Shown here: positions 9,098-19,043 of the stretch, one piece after another
Layout of the letters: every line of letters starts with the position of its first letter
Position numbering within the stretch: the first letter of the stretch is position 1
NCBI RefSeq assembly: GCF_000226975.2
Contig: NZ_CP019285.1
Coordinates: forward strand, 124,001 to 188,000
Reading direction: 5' to 3'
From: Halobiforma lacisalsi AJ5
Lineage (GTDB): Archaea; Halobacteriota; Halobacteria; Halobacteriales; Natrialbaceae
DNA length: 64,000 nucleotides
Position numbers and translations under genes: made by a program
Notes under the pieces: model-generated
Told to the model about the DNA's origin: nothing
The model's input: the letters and a program-made list of their open reading frames with translations, nothing else
Databases searched by the model: none

Positions 9098-10279
9098 ATG
9101 GACGGCACGATGACGGCTCTCACCTGGCACGGCGAGCAGGACGTCCGCGTCGAGGAGGTTCCCAAACCCGAGATCGTCAACCCGACGGACGCGATCGTCG
9201 AGATCACCGCCACCGCGATCTGTGGCTCCGACCTGCACCTCTACAACGGCTACATGCCCTCGATGCGGGAGGGCGACGTGCTCGGCCACGAGCCGATGGG
9301 CGAGGTGGTCGAGGTCGGCGAGGAGGTCGACCGCCTCGAGGTGGGCGACCGCGTGGTGGTCCCGTTTACGATCAGTTGCGGCGGCTGCTGGTTCTGCGAG
9401 GAGGACCTGTACTCGCTGTGTGACAACTCGAACCCGAACGCCGAACTCGCCAGCAAGATCATGGGCCAGTCCCCGGCGGGGCTGTTCGGCTTCTCGCACA
9501 TGCTCGGCGGCTACGCGGGCGGGCAGGCGGAGTACCTACGGGTTCCCTACGCCGACGTCGGCCCGGTCAAAATCGACTCCGACCTCTCGGACGAGCAGGT
9601 GTTGTTCCTCTCGGATATCTTCCCGACGGGCTACATGGCCGCCGAGAACGCGGAAATAGAGGAGAACGACACCGTCGCGGTCTGGGGCTGTGGCCCGGTC
9701 GGCCAGTTCGCCATCCAGAGCGCCCGGATGCTCGGCGCGGACCGGATCATCGCGATCGATCGGATTCCCGAGCGCCTCGAGATGGCCCGCGAACACGCCG
9801 ACGCGGAGACGATCGACTTCGAGGAGGAGGACGTCTACGACCGGCTGATGGAGATGACCGGCTCCCGCGGCCCCGACCGCTGCATCGACGCCGTCGGAAC
9901 CGAGGCCCACGGAACCGGCGTCGTCGGGGCGACCGACGAGGTCAAACAGGACGTGATGTTGCAGGACGACCGCCCGGTCGTCCTCCGGCAGGCGATCAGG
10001 TGCTGTCGGAAGGGCGGCACGCTCTCGATCCCCGGGGTGTACCTCGGCCGCTCGGACAACGTCCCGACCGGCCCGCTGATGAACAAGGCGCTGACGGTCA
10101 AGACCGGCCAGACCCACGTCCAGCGCTATCTCGACCCCCTGCTCGAGAAGATCGAGGACGGCGAGATCGACCCGTCGTTCGTCATCACCCACGAGGCGTC
10201 GCTCGAGGACGGGCCGGAGCTGTACGAGACGTTCAACGAGAAAGAGGACGGCTGCATCAAGGCCGTACTGACGCCCTGA
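9098..10279 (+). CDS. Zinc-dependent alcohol/formaldehyde-type dehydrogenase
   Basis: Medium-chain dehydrogenase of 393 residues oxidising an alcohol or aldehyde with NAD(P). Catalytic zinc ligands visible are Cys42 (AICGSD), His64-Glu65 (GHE) and an Asp in LSDIFPTGY near residue 174, the arrangement of formaldehyde dehydrogenases. Four structural-zinc cysteines lie at 94, 97, 100 and 108 ([15 protein letters not shown]). The nucleotide-binding loop is [11 protein letters not shown]. An insertion after residue 260 ([14 protein letters not shown]) is typical of the larger FDH-like proteins. It is alone on the plus strand, facing thiC. Substrate not predictable from sequence. Confidence 0.9.
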   Translation: MDGTMTALTWHGEQDVRVEEVPKPEIVNPTDAIVEITATAICGSDLHLYNGYMPSMREGDVLGHEPMGEVVEVGEEVDRLEVGDRVVVPFTISCGGCWFCEEDLYSLCDNSNPNAELASKIMGQSPAGLFGFSHMLGGYAGGQAEYLRVPYADVGPVKIDSDLSDEQVLFLSDIFPTGYMAAENAEIEENDTVAVWGCGPVGQFAIQSARMLGADRIIAIDRIPERLEMAREHADAETIDFEEEDVYDRLMEMTGSRGPDRCIDAVGTEAHGTGVVGATDEVKQDVMLQDDRPVVLRQAIRCCRKGGTLSIPGVYLGRSDNVPTGPLMNKALTVKTGQTHVQRYLDPLLEKIEDGEIDPSFVITHEASLEDGPELYETFNEKEDGCIKAVLTP

Positions 10280-10372
10280 TCCGGTCGGCGGTCACACGGT
10301 CCGTCGTAGTTCTTTACCGATGATCGCCGTCCCGTCGGAGCGATCACCGGTAAAACGCTACAACGATCCGTA

Positions 10373-11845
10373 TCAGTCGTCGCTCGCGGTACCGGGTTCC
10401 GCGTCGCTCTCGTCTCCGAACGCCTCACAGTCCTCGATCGGCAGCAGATCGGCGGAGTCGTGGACCCCGACTGGCGGCCGATTTACCTCGGCGGCGGGCG
10501 AGGACTCGAGGTCGGTTCCGGCGTCGTCGGCCCCGGTCTCGAGTTCCTCCATCCCGCCGTCGTCAGCCCGCGCGTCTTGATCGATCCGCATCGAACAGAA
10601 CTCGACGCCACACATCGAGCAGAAGCGCGCCTCCTTGTAGTTGTCCTCGGGCAGCGTCGCGTCGTGGTACTCGCGGGCACGGTCGGGATCCAGTGCCAGA
10701 CGGAACTGTTCGCGCCAGTCGAACTCGTACCTCGCTTCGGAGACCGCGTCGTCCCAGTCTCGAGCGCCGGGCCGTTCGTTCGCCACGTCGCCCGCGTGGG
10801 CGGCGATCCGGTAGGCCGCGAGCCCGTCGCGGACGTCCTCCTCGTCGGGGAGGCCGAGGTGTTCCTTCGGCGTGACGTAACACAGCATCGCCGCGCCGGC
10901 TCGTGCGGCCGTCGCGGCCCCGATGGCGCTCGTGATGTGGTCGTACCCGGGCGCGACGTCGGTCACGAGCGGCCCGAGCACGTAGAACGGTGCGCCGTCA
11001 CAGACCTCCTGCTGGCGCTCGACGTTCTCGGCGACCCTGTGCAGCGGCACGTGGCCCGGACCCTCGACCATCACCTGCACGTCGTTGGCCCAGGCGCGGC
11101 GGGTCAACTCCCCCAGGGTGTCGAGTTCGGCGTACTGGGCCTCGTCGCAGGCGTCGGCGATCGAGCCCGGACGGAGGCTGTCGCCCAGGCTGAACGTGAC
11201 GTCGTGCTCGGCGAAGACCTCACAGATCTCGTCGTAGACCTGGAACAGCGGGTTCTGTTCGCCGTGTTCCTCCATCCATTTCGCCATGATCGAACCGCCC
11301 CGCGAGACGATGCCGGTCTTCCGGCCGTCGGTCAGCGGCAGGTGTTCGGCGAGGATCCCCGCGTGGATCGTCATGTAGTCGACGCCCTGCTTCGCCTGCT
11401 TTTCGATGACCTCGAGCAGCAGGTCCGTCGTGATCTCCTCGGGACTCCCCGCCCGCTTGACGGCCTCGTACAGCGGGACGGTCCCGATCGGAACAGGCGA
11501 GTGCTCGAGGTGCGTCTCCCGGATTTCGTCGAGTCGGCTCCCAGTACCGAGGTCCATCACGGTGTCCGCGCCGTAGTGGACCGCGGTGTGGAGTTTCTGG
11601 AGTTCGGTCTCGAGGTCGTCCGTCTCCTCGCTGTTGCCGATGTTGGCGTTGACCTTCGTGGCGAACTCGCGACCGATGATCATCGGGTCGAGTGCGTCGT
11701 GGTTCCGGTTCGCCGGAATCACGGCCTGTCCGTCGGCGACCTGCTGCCGGACGAACTCCGGCTCCCGGTTCTCGCGTTCGGCGACTCGCTTCATTTCGTC
11801 GGTAATCGTCCCCTCGCGGGCGGCTGCGATCTGGGTTTCTGCCAT
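10373..11845 (-). CDS. thiC: Phosphomethylpyrimidine synthase
   Basis: Radical SAM enzyme of 490 residues converting aminoimidazole ribotide to hydroxymethylpyrimidine phosphate in thiamine biosynthesis. The C-terminal iron-sulfur motif is CSMCGVEFC (C-x2-C-x4-C) near residue 410. Other family blocks include [36 protein letters not shown] and [10 protein letters not shown] 60-residue Asp/Glu-rich tail follows the cluster motif and is probably disordered. The start at 11845 lies about 28 nt from the TATA-like TTTATAA on the minus strand (11870-11876), implying a leaderless mRNA. A perfect palindrome lies between the two, suggesting repression. Confidence 0.95.
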   Translation of the reverse strand: MAETQIAAAREGTITDEMKRVAERENREPEFVRQQVADGQAVIPANRNHDALDPMIIGREFATKVNANIGNSEETDDLETELQKLHTAVHYGADTVMDLGTGSRLDEIRETHLEHSPVPIGTVPLYEAVKRAGSPEEITTDLLLEVIEKQAKQGVDYMTIHAGILAEHLPLTDGRKTGIVSRGGSIMAKWMEEHGEQNPLFQVYDEICEVFAEHDVTFSLGDSLRPGSIADACDEAQYAELDTLGELTRRAWANDVQVMVEGPGHVPLHRVAENVERQQEVCDGAPFYVLGPLVTDVAPGYDHITSAIGAATAARAGAAMLCYVTPKEHLGLPDEEDVRDGLAAYRIAAHAGDVANERPGARDWDDAVSEARYEFDWREQFRLALDPDRAREYHDATLPEDNYKEARFCSMCGVEFCSMRIDQDARADDGGMEELETGADDAGTDLESSPAAEVNRPPVGVHDSADLLPIEDCEAFGDESDAEPGTASDD

Positions 11846-11847
11846 CG

Positions 11848-11860
11848 ATAACTAGGTTAT
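11848..11860 (-). promoter_or_regulatory. thiC operator-like palindrome
   Basis: ATAAC-TAG-GTTAT is a perfect inverted repeat placed between the TATA-like element (11870-11876) and the thiC start codon (11845), ending 2 nt from it. A bound protein would cover the transcription start. Archaeal thiamine genes are often controlled by the repressor ThiR; whether this is a ThiR site is inference, as I cannot compare it with a motif. Confidence 0.5.
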
Positions 11861-12018
11861 AGTAATGAGTTATAAATCTAGGCGATAACGTGGGTTCCGT
11901 GGAGAACACCGTAGATAGCCGTCGAGAGCGCCGATGATAACCTCGAGAGCATACGTCGGCTCCGTTTCAGCCCACTTATGAGGATAGCAATCCAGTCTCC
12001 CGAACAGGTGGCCACCAG

Positions 12019-12717
12019 ATGTCCGACCTACCGGACGACTTCGACTGTACGATCACGAACTGGGAGTACATATATAGCCTCTGTCGGGACGTCAGCGACG
12101 ACGTGCGACGCGACGAGTTCGAGCCGGACGTCATCGTCGCGCTGGCGCGTGGCGGCTGGTTCGCGGGGCGATGTCTCTGTGATTTCCTCGGAATGGACGA
12201 CCTGACCAGCCTGAAGATGGAACACTACGTCGGCACCGCCGAGAAGTCCGGCGAGCCGACCGTTCGCTACCCGATGCCGGAGGGCAGCGTCGAGGGGAAA
12301 GACGTCCTCATCATCGACGACATCGCCGACACCGGCGGCTCGATCGAGCGCGCCTACGAGTACGTCGACGACCGCGACGCCGGCGAGGTCCGGACCGCTA
12401 CGCTCCAGTTGCTCGGCACCAGCGAGTACGAACCGGATTACGTCGGCGAACGGCTCGAGGACTGGACCTGGATCGTCTACCCGTGGAACTTCATCGAGGA
12501 CATGGTCGATCTCATCTCCGGCGTGATGGAGCAGGCCGACGCGGAGGCGTTCACCCAGGAGGAGATCCGCCGCTACCTCGCCGAGTTCCACGGCATCGAC
12601 CGCATCGAGATGGAGATCGCCCAGCCGGACCGCATCCCGGAGGTCCTCTCGGAGATGGAGCGTCGGGAGGTCATCGAATCGGCCGGACCCGGCGAGTGGA
12701 CCCTGCTCGAGGAGTAA
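12019..12717 (+). CDS. Phosphoribosyltransferase with C-terminal wHTH-like part
   Basis: Type I phosphoribosyltransferase of 232 residues. The PRPP-binding loop DVLIIDDIADTGGS spans residues 95-108, and an upstream PPi-loop region reads ALARGGWFAG. The fold resembles archaeal Gpt/Hpt-type purine phosphoribosyltransferases, but the base specificity is not clear. After about residue 170 there is a helical extension with QEEIRRYLAEFHGIDRIEMEIAQPDRIPEVLSEM, broken in two here for description, resembling a small DNA-binding or regulatory helix bundle. It stands alone between thiC and the P-type ATPase gene, convergent with the latter. Confidence 0.85.
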   Translation: MSDLPDDFDCTITNWEYIYSLCRDVSDDVRRDEFEPDVIVALARGGWFAGRCLCDFLGMDDLTSLKMEHYVGTAEKSGEPTVRYPMPEGSVEGKDVLIIDDIADTGGSIERAYEYVDDRDAGEVRTATLQLLGTSEYEPDYVGERLEDWTWIVYPWNFIEDMVDLISGVMEQADAEAFTQEEIRRYLAEFHGIDRIEMEIAQPDRIPEVLSEMERREVIESAGPGEWTLLEE

Positions 12718-12791
12718 CCGTCGTCCCGGTCGACCCCCGAAAACCGACCGAAACGCGTCGTTTTCACGCCCTCGAGCGACGGCACCCGGTT

Positions 12792-15596
12792 TCACTCGAG
12801 CAGCGGCCGCGCCGCGTTCCCCGCGACGAGCACGGCGGTGACGGCGACCGCGGCCGTCGTCACGAGCGGGTTCAGCACACCGAGCACGGCAGCGGGGAGG
12901 ACGACCGCGTTGTAGCAAAGTGCCAGTGCGAGCGTCCCGCGGACCCGCCGACGCGCCGCGACGGCCAGTTCGAACGCCCGTTCGACCGTCGGAAGCGTGT
13001 CCTCGACGATCGCGAGGTCCGCCGCATCGGCCGCGAGTGCGGTCGCGCCGCCGAGCGAGATCCCCAGGTCCGCCGCCGCGAGCGCCGGCGCATCGTTCGT
13101 CCCGTCGCCGACCATCGCGACCTGCCCCCGATCTTTCAGCCGGTGGATCGTCGCCGTCTTCCCGTCCGGCGGCACCCCCGCGAAGGCGTGATCGACCGCC
13201 GGGTGGGCCGCGAAGAACGCCGTCGCGGCCTCGTCGTCCCCGGTCAACACCACGACCTCGAGCTCTCGCTCCCCCAGACTCGAGAGGGCGTCGTCCCAGT
13301 CCGCTCGCGGCTCGTCGCCGACGACGACGAACCCTTGCGCGCGCCCGTCCCGGCCGACGACGACGGGAAGCCGGCCGAACCCGCGTTCCTCGCGGACCCG
13401 TTCCTCCAGGTCACTCTCGAGCGTCCACCCGCGGTCCCGGAAGAGGTCGGGGTGGCCGACCAGGATCCGGCTACCGTCGACCCGTCCCGCCACGCCGGTC
13501 TCGAGGCCGTCGAACGCCTCGACACGGGGGGAGACGGCGGCGTCGCCGCCGTCGGGGACGAACTCGCCGTCCCCTGGTTCGTCGGCCGCGAACGCATCCG
13601 CGAGCGCAACAGCGACCGGGTGGGACGCCCGCCGCTCGAGTTCACCGGCGGCCGCGAGCAGGTCCGGCGGCCCCTCGGCCTCGAGAACGCTCATCTCGCC
13701 GGTGGTCAGCGTCCCCGTCTTGTCGAAGACGACGACGTCGACATCCCGAAGCCGCTCGAGGACGGTCTCGTCGAAGACGACGATGCCGTGATCCAGGGCC
13801 TCCCGGAGCCCCGCGCCGACCGAGGCGGGCGTCGCGAACCCGAGCGCCCACGGGCTCGCGACGATGATCGACAGCATGATGGCCTCGGCGGCGTCGATAG
13901 CCGTTCCACCGCGGAAAAGGGTCGTGACGCCGACGGCGACGGCGGCGGCGACGACCAGCGGTGCGAGCACCGCGGCGACGGAGTCGGCCCGGCGCTGGAC
14001 GCCGTGGGTCGCGCTCTGGAGATTCCAGACCGCTTCCGTCAACCGGTCGATACTGCTCGTCGTCTCCGCGCCGACGTCGACGACGGCCGCTCCCGACCGA
14101 ACGACCGACCCGCCGACGACGGGATCGCCTTCGGCCTTTGATATCGGGAGCGACTCACCGGTGACGACCGCCTCGTCGACCGTACAGGCCGTCTCGAGGA
14201 CGCCGTCGACCGGGATCCGTTCGCCCTCGCGGACGAGCAGGCGTTCGCCGCCCTCGAGGTCGCCGATGGGGACGGTTCGGGTGGGTCCGGTAGCCGTCCC
14301 GTCACCGTTTCCGTTCCCCTCCTCGCGTCCGTCCTTCCCCGACGCTGTTTTCCCGTCGGAGTCCTGCCCGGATCCGTACACCCGCGCCGTATCGACCTGT
14401 GAAATCGTCAGATCGGTTAGCCGATCCCTCGCTCGGCGCTTGACCGTCGCCTCGTAGAACACCGCGCCCATCACGAGTGCGGCGACGACGATCGTCAGGT
14501 CGTAGTAGACCTCGATCCGGCCGCGGAAGATCGACAGCGTGCCGTAGGCGAAGCCGGCCAGGATCGTCAGCGCGGCCAGCAGGTGGGTGTTCGGCCGTCG
14601 CAGTTTCAGGCTGACGTAGGCCCCGCGTAACAGCGGCCCGCCGGTGAGATAGAGGACCACGCCGGACACCACGAGAAACAGCGGTAGGACCAGCAGGCCG
14701 TCGAAGCCGGCGAAGGCGTCCTCGTATCGGGCGAGCATCGGTCCGTCGACGAACGACGAGAGGTAGACCGGGTAGAGAACCGCGAAGTACGGCACGAGCA
14801 GAAACGAGCCGAACACGATGCCGACGATGTACCGGACCTCGAGCATGGTGTCCGAACGGCGCTTCCGGAGGCCGGTCATCTCCCTGGAACGGTGCGTGGA
14901 ACCGGTGTCGTCGGCGGGACCGTACTCGCCGTCCTCCTTCGCGTCCTCGGTTCCTGTCCCACGCTCGCCGTCGGTCGCTCCGTCGGGCACCGAGTCCGCC
15001 GTGGCCGCCGACCGGAGGTACGCGGTATACCCCACCGTACTCAGGGCGTCCCGAAGATCCGACGTCGAGATGCGGGCGGGGTCGTGGTCGACGCGGACCG
15101 TCTCCGTGACGTAGCTCGCAGCGGCGTCGGCGACGCCGTCGCGGCGCTGGGCGACCGAGTCGAGGAACGCCTCGCAGGTCGCCGAGTGCATGCCATCGAC
15201 CCGGAAGAACGTGCGGACCTGGGGCTCGTCGCCGTCGTTCTCGATGGGCGTGCCTTCCCCAGTACCAGCGTCGGTTCCGTTGTCTCCCCCTGCCGTACGA
15301 CCCTCGAGCGACTCCGCTCCCCCTTCTCCCGGCCCGTCTGCACCACGCTTCGAGGACGGCGACTCGAGCGTCCGATCGACGTCGCGACAGCCGGTCGAGC
15401 AGTAGCGCTCGTCCGGGTCGCCCTCTCCCTGGCCCGTGGGTCCGGCCGCGGATCCGTAAACGCTACTCGTCGGGACCGACGAGTCCCCGGGGTCGGAACC
15501 GGAGCCGGAGCCGGGCAGCGGCGCCCCACAGAGAGCACATCCTCGTTGGTCGGAGCGGCGGTCAGTCACTAGGCATCCCTCCACCGCCAACCACAT
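12792..15596 (-). CDS. P1B-type metal-translocating ATPase, non-canonical metal motif
   Basis: Predicted cation pump of about 934 residues. The N-terminus has a Cys-rich treble-clef-like module (CALCGAPLP, then YCSTGCRD) and one HMA domain whose metal loop is GMHSATC, i.e. a single Cys. Membrane helices follow, then the actuator loop (VVTGES), the phosphorylated Asp in DKTGTLT near residue 626, HP (ASHPVAVAL) and the hinge GDGTNDAP near residue 827. The sixth-helix motif, normally CPC/CPH/SPC, reads SPWALGFATP, and the last helices lack the usual MxxSS. Metal identity is therefore unclear. Start ATG at 15596 or GTG at 15569; either follows a plausible promoter. Confidence 0.88.
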   Translation of the reverse strand: MWLAVEGCLVTDRRSDQRGCALCGAPLPGSGSGSDPGDSSVPTSSVYGSAAGPTGQGEGDPDERYCSTGCRDVDRTLESPSSKRGADGPGEGGAESLEGRTAGGDNGTDAGTGEGTPIENDGDEPQVRTFFRVDGMHSATCEAFLDSVAQRRDGVADAAASYVTETVRVDHDPARISTSDLRDALSTVGYTAYLRSAATADSVPDGATDGERGTGTEDAKEDGEYGPADDTGSTHRSREMTGLRKRRSDTMLEVRYIVGIVFGSFLLVPYFAVLYPVYLSSFVDGPMLARYEDAFAGFDGLLVLPLFLVVSGVVLYLTGGPLLRGAYVSLKLRRPNTHLLAALTILAGFAYGTLSIFRGRIEVYYDLTIVVAALVMGAVFYEATVKRRARDRLTDLTISQVDTARVYGSGQDSDGKTASGKDGREEGNGNGDGTATGPTRTVPIGDLEGGERLLVREGERIPVDGVLETACTVDEAVVTGESLPISKAEGDPVVGGSVVRSGAAVVDVGAETTSSIDRLTEAVWNLQSATHGVQRRADSVAAVLAPLVVAAAVAVGVTTLFRGGTAIDAAEAIMLSIIVASPWALGFATPASVGAGLREALDHGIVVFDETVLERLRDVDVVVFDKTGTLTTGEMSVLEAEGPPDLLAAAGELERRASHPVAVALADAFAADEPGDGEFVPDGGDAAVSPRVEAFDGLETGVAGRVDGSRILVGHPDLFRDRGWTLESDLEERVREERGFGRLPVVVGRDGRAQGFVVVGDEPRADWDDALSSLGERELEVVVLTGDDEAATAFFAAHPAVDHAFAGVPPDGKTATIHRLKDRGQVAMVGDGTNDAPALAAADLGISLGGATALAADAADLAIVEDTLPTVERAFELAVAARRRVRGTLALALCYNAVVLPAAVLGVLNPLVTTAAVAVTAVLVAGNAARPLLE

Positions 15597-15690
15597 TAAC
15601 GATACCCGTAGTCCGTAGTTCGGGGGTCGACCGTCGCCGAGGATCGGTAACGGAACCGGAAACGGCCGGCTCCCGCAGCGCCAAGCGTTA

Positions 15691-16374
15691 ATGAGCGCCA
15701 TTGTGACCACTCGAGCGATGGCCGAGATGGCGACCGACGGGGTCGAACCGGACGTGAGCTTCGTCGTTCCGGCACGAAACGAGGCCGACCGATTACAGGG
15801 GGCGCTCGCGAGCATCTCGGCACTCGACACGGCCTACGAGTACGAGGTGATCGTCGTCGACGGTGACTCGACCGACGGGACGCCCGCCGTCGCCCGCGAG
15901 CACGGCGCGATCGTTGTCGACGGCAGCGCCTCGAGCATCGCTCGCGCCCGGAACCAGGGTGCGAAACGGGCTCGCGGCGAGTGGCTCGCCTTCGTCGACG
16001 CCGACACGCAGGTCCGCTCGACGTACCTGACCGAACTGCTCGGATACGCCGAGGCCAACGGGCTCGCAGCCGCGAGTTCGTACTGCCGGATGACTGGCCC
16101 CCGGCGGGCCAAGATCGTCGAGGCGACCATCAACTACCTCGTCCCGCGGCTCGAGCGCCCGATCCTCCCCGGGTTCAACGTCCTCGTCCGCGCGGAGGCC
16201 GTCGATGAGATCGGCGGCTTCCCGGACGTCCCGAACGAGGACACCGCGTTCAGCCGCCGGCTCGCGCTCGAGTACCCGACGGGCTACTGTCGACGACGCC
16301 TCGTCGAGAACTCGGGCCGTCGGATCGACCGGCTCGGCCTGACCGGGACGCTCGTCTACGATAGTAACAACTGA
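15691..16374 (+). CDS. Family 2 glycosyltransferase
   Basis: GT-A-fold glycosyltransferase of up to 227 residues, transferring a sugar from a nucleotide donor to an unknown acceptor. Visible are SFVVPARNEADRLQGALASI at the N-terminus, VDGDSTDGT, the metal-binding DxD as FVDADTQV near residue 108, and the acceptor-side FNVLVRAEAV and PNEDTAFSRRL. No transmembrane segments are evident. ATG codons at 15691, 15718 and 15727 are all possible starts; the conserved fold begins after the last. The gene is divergent from the P-type ATPase. Confidence 0.88.
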   Translation: MSAIVTTRAMAEMATDGVEPDVSFVVPARNEADRLQGALASISALDTAYEYEVIVVDGDSTDGTPAVAREHGAIVVDGSASSIARARNQGAKRARGEWLAFVDADTQVRSTYLTELLGYAEANGLAAASSYCRMTGPRRAKIVEATINYLVPRLERPILPGFNVLVRAEAVDEIGGFPDVPNEDTAFSRRLALEYPTGYCRRRLVENSGRRIDRLGLTGTLVYDSNN

Positions 16375-16383
16375 AACGATTTA

Positions 16384-16419
16384 CACACCGATCGCACAGC
16401 TGTCGTGCGATCGGGTGTG
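16384..16419 (+). repeat. Hairpin between convergent genes
   Basis: CGATCGCAC (16389-16397) and GTGCGATCG (16405-16413) form a perfect 9-bp stem with a 7-nt loop. The stem extends outward with four more pairs around a one-base bulge. Its position just after the glycosyltransferase stop and before the convergent kinase stop suggests a transcription-end or mRNA-stability element. Confidence 0.45.
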
Positions 16420-16538
16420 CATTGACTTTCAGTGGCTAAAATACCTCCAACTCGACCTCGAGCGGGTGCGGGCAACCCGCGGGTGAGTGCCGGTCCGGCC
16501 TGTGAGACTCGAGGGGGAACCGAAAAGCGGCGATTCCG

Positions 16539-18860
16539 CTACGGTTGCGAAAGCGAAATACCCGTGATCTCGAACCGGGCACCGCCCGACCGGCTCTCCG
16601 CGGCCGACAGCTCCCAGTCGTGGGCCGCCGCGATGCGCTCGACGATGCTCAGCCCGAAGCCGGTCCCGTCCTCCGCGGTCGTGAACCCGGTTTCGAAGAT
16701 CCGATCGCGCTCGTCGGCCGGAATCCCCGGGCCCGTGTCGGCGACGTAGAAGCCGCCGGCTTCGTCTGATCCGTCGTCCAGTTCGAGCGTGTCGACCGTC
16801 ACCGTCAGCCCTGCGCCGTCGTCCGTCGTGGCGTGGTCGATGGCGTTCCGAAACAGGTTCTCGAGCAACTGCTGGACCCGCTCGCGGTCCGCGTGGATCC
16901 AGCACTCGTCGGGGACCTCGAGCCCCGCCTCGCCGGTCTCGACCATCGTCCAGGCGGTCGTCGCCACCTCGGAGAGCGGGACCGGCTCGAGATCTGTCAC
17001 CGTCGATCCCTGTTCCGCGAGTGCGAGCAGGTCCTCGATGAGCCGCCCCATTCGATCGAGGGCGTGTTCGCAGTCCTGTAGCCGGGCGGTCCCGTCGACC
17101 TCGTTTCCGCCCTCCAGCGCCACCTCGAGCGCACCCCGGGCGACGTTCAGCGGGTTCCGCAGGTCGTGGCTGACGACGCTCGCGAACTCCTGGAGTCGCT
17201 CGTTCTGTCGCTCGAGGGCGGCACGGGACCGCTCGCGTTCGGTCTCGTAGCTGACCCATTTGGCCATCAGCTTGACCAGCGTACACTCGGTCTCCGTGAA
17301 CCCGCCTGCCTCGCGGGGCTCGCTCGAGGCGAAACAGAGCGTCCCCCACAGCGTCCCGTCGATCGTTACCTTCGCACCGACGTAGCTGCCGAGGTCGAAC
17401 CGATCGTAGGCTGGATCGTCGGACCAGCCTTTCCTCTCCGCGTCGGCGATCGCCAACAGCCCGTCGTCTTCGACCGTCTTCCGACAGTACGCCTGGGAGA
17501 GCGGACAGGAGTCGTCCTCCTGGAGCAGGGGGTGAGTGCCCTGTGACTGGACGATCGTCTGTGTCTCGTCTTCCGTATCGATCCGGCTGAGGAAGGCATA
17601 GGGGAGATCGAGGTACTCCCGTCCCAGTTCGAGCACGTCCGAGAGTTTCTCCTCCCGCGAGGCGTCCGTCCTGGTCGACAGATCGTACAGCGTCTGGAGG
17701 ACCGTGACGCTGGCCTCGAGGCTCTCTTCGGCGCGGATCTTCTCCGTCACGTCGGTCAGGAAGATCGACAGCCCGTCGTCGGCGGGGTACGCCCGGATCT
17801 CGAACCACTTCGCGAGCGACGGGACGAACTCGGTCACGGTCGCCGCGGTCCCGTCGGCGAACGCCGCCTCGAGACGCTCGATCGCGTCCGACTCCTCGAG
17901 GCCGGGTAGCGTCGACAACAGGGGCTCTCCGAGCAGTTCCTCGCGGGACCGATCCAGTAGTTCGACAGCCCGGTCGTTGAGATAGGTGTAGCACCACTCG
18001 TCGTCGATCGAGACGAACGCGTCGCCGATCCGCTCGAGGATCCGATCGCGCTCGCGTTCGATCTGCATCCGTGCCGAGATGTCGCGGATGACGGCGGTGA
18101 ACCGCCGGGTTCCGTCCACCGTCGTCTCCCCGAACGAGATCGCGAGCGGAACCTCGTGACCATCGGCGTGCTTGCCCGGAAGTTCGACCCAGGACCAGTC
18201 GAGGCTGCGTTCCCCGGTGTGGCGGTAGCGTTCGAAACTCTCGCGGTGGCGCTCCCGGTACTCCGGCGGGATCAACGCCGTCAACGGGCCGCCGATCACC
18301 TCGTCGGGCGAGTAGCCGAACACCGTCTCGAGGGCGTCGTTGGCGTACTGGATCCGGCCGTCCTCGGTGACGGTGAGGATCACGAACGAGGAGTTCTCGG
18401 TGAACGCGCGGAACCGGGTGTTCGCGAGTTCGAGCGCATGTCGTTCCGACGCGCGCTCGACCGCCCGTTCGATCCGTATCGCGAGCCTGCCGCTCTCGGT
18501 GACGCTCGAGCGGGGGAGACAGCCGGTCGCGCCCGCCTCGAGCGCCGCGGCCGCGGCGGATTCGTCGTGGCCGGCGGTGAGCGAGAAGATCGGTAGGGAC
18601 GGCCGACGCTCACGCAATCGTTCGACGAGGTCGAGACCGTCATCCCGGCCGAACTCGGGGCCGATCACGACGCAGTCGACTTCCCCCTCCACGACGAGTT
18701 CGACGGCGTCGTGGCCTTTCTCGATCGGTTCGACCGCGAGGCGGTCGCTCCGTTCCCGGAGCGAGTCGGCGGTGGCCGCAGGTTCGGCATCGACGTACCC
18801 CACCCGAATTTCGTCGGGGTCGAAGCCAGTTTCCGTCGGAATAACGGTCGAACTAGTCAT
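16539..18860 (-). CDS. Sensor histidine kinase: pseudo-receiver, two PAS, GAF, HisKA, HATPase
   Basis: Cytoplasmic hybrid kinase of 773 residues with no transmembrane helices. Residues about 18-135 form a receiver-like domain in which the expected phosphoacceptor Asp is absent (DCVVIGPEF) and the expected Lys is replaced (GCLPRSS). Two PAS domains follow (about 145-270 and 275-395), then a GAF domain (about 400-545). The phosphorylated His lies in VVSHDLRNPL near residue 565. The ATPase has ENLFRNAIDH, DTGPGI and GTGFGL boxes. Such soluble multi-sensor kinases are common in haloarchaea. The signal is unknown and no response regulator is adjacent. Confidence 0.9.
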   Translation of the reverse strand: MTSSTVIPTETGFDPDEIRVGYVDAEPAATADSLRERSDRLAVEPIEKGHDAVELVVEGEVDCVVIGPEFGRDDGLDLVERLRERRPSLPIFSLTAGHDESAAAAALEAGATGCLPRSSVTESGRLAIRIERAVERASERHALELANTRFRAFTENSSFVILTVTEDGRIQYANDALETVFGYSPDEVIGGPLTALIPPEYRERHRESFERYRHTGERSLDWSWVELPGKHADGHEVPLAISFGETTVDGTRRFTAVIRDISARMQIERERDRILERIGDAFVSIDDEWCYTYLNDRAVELLDRSREELLGEPLLSTLPGLEESDAIERLEAAFADGTAATVTEFVPSLAKWFEIRAYPADDGLSIFLTDVTEKIRAEESLEASVTVLQTLYDLSTRTDASREEKLSDVLELGREYLDLPYAFLSRIDTEDETQTIVQSQGTHPLLQEDDSCPLSQAYCRKTVEDDGLLAIADAERKGWSDDPAYDRFDLGSYVGAKVTIDGTLWGTLCFASSEPREAGGFTETECTLVKLMAKWVSYETERERSRAALERQNERLQEFASVVSHDLRNPLNVARGALEVALEGGNEVDGTARLQDCEHALDRMGRLIEDLLALAEQGSTVTDLEPVPLSEVATTAWTMVETGEAGLEVPDECWIHADRERVQQLLENLFRNAIDHATTDDGAGLTVTVDTLELDDGSDEAGGFYVADTGPGIPADERDRIFETGFTTAEDGTGFGLSIVERIAAAHDWELSAAESRSGGARFEITGISLSQP

Positions 18861-19043
18861 GAAGACGTGCTAATTACCCTACGGAAGGGCGAGAGAGTAA
18901 TAAAGGATCGGATAATTCTGGTTATTCGTTACGGTTAGCGAGAATTCTCGGCGTGCCGGATTCTCTCCCCGTCCGACACCCGGAGACGCGCTCACGACAT
19001 CGTCAGGGACGGCACTTTTGCACCTACCGGTGGCATCCCGGCC

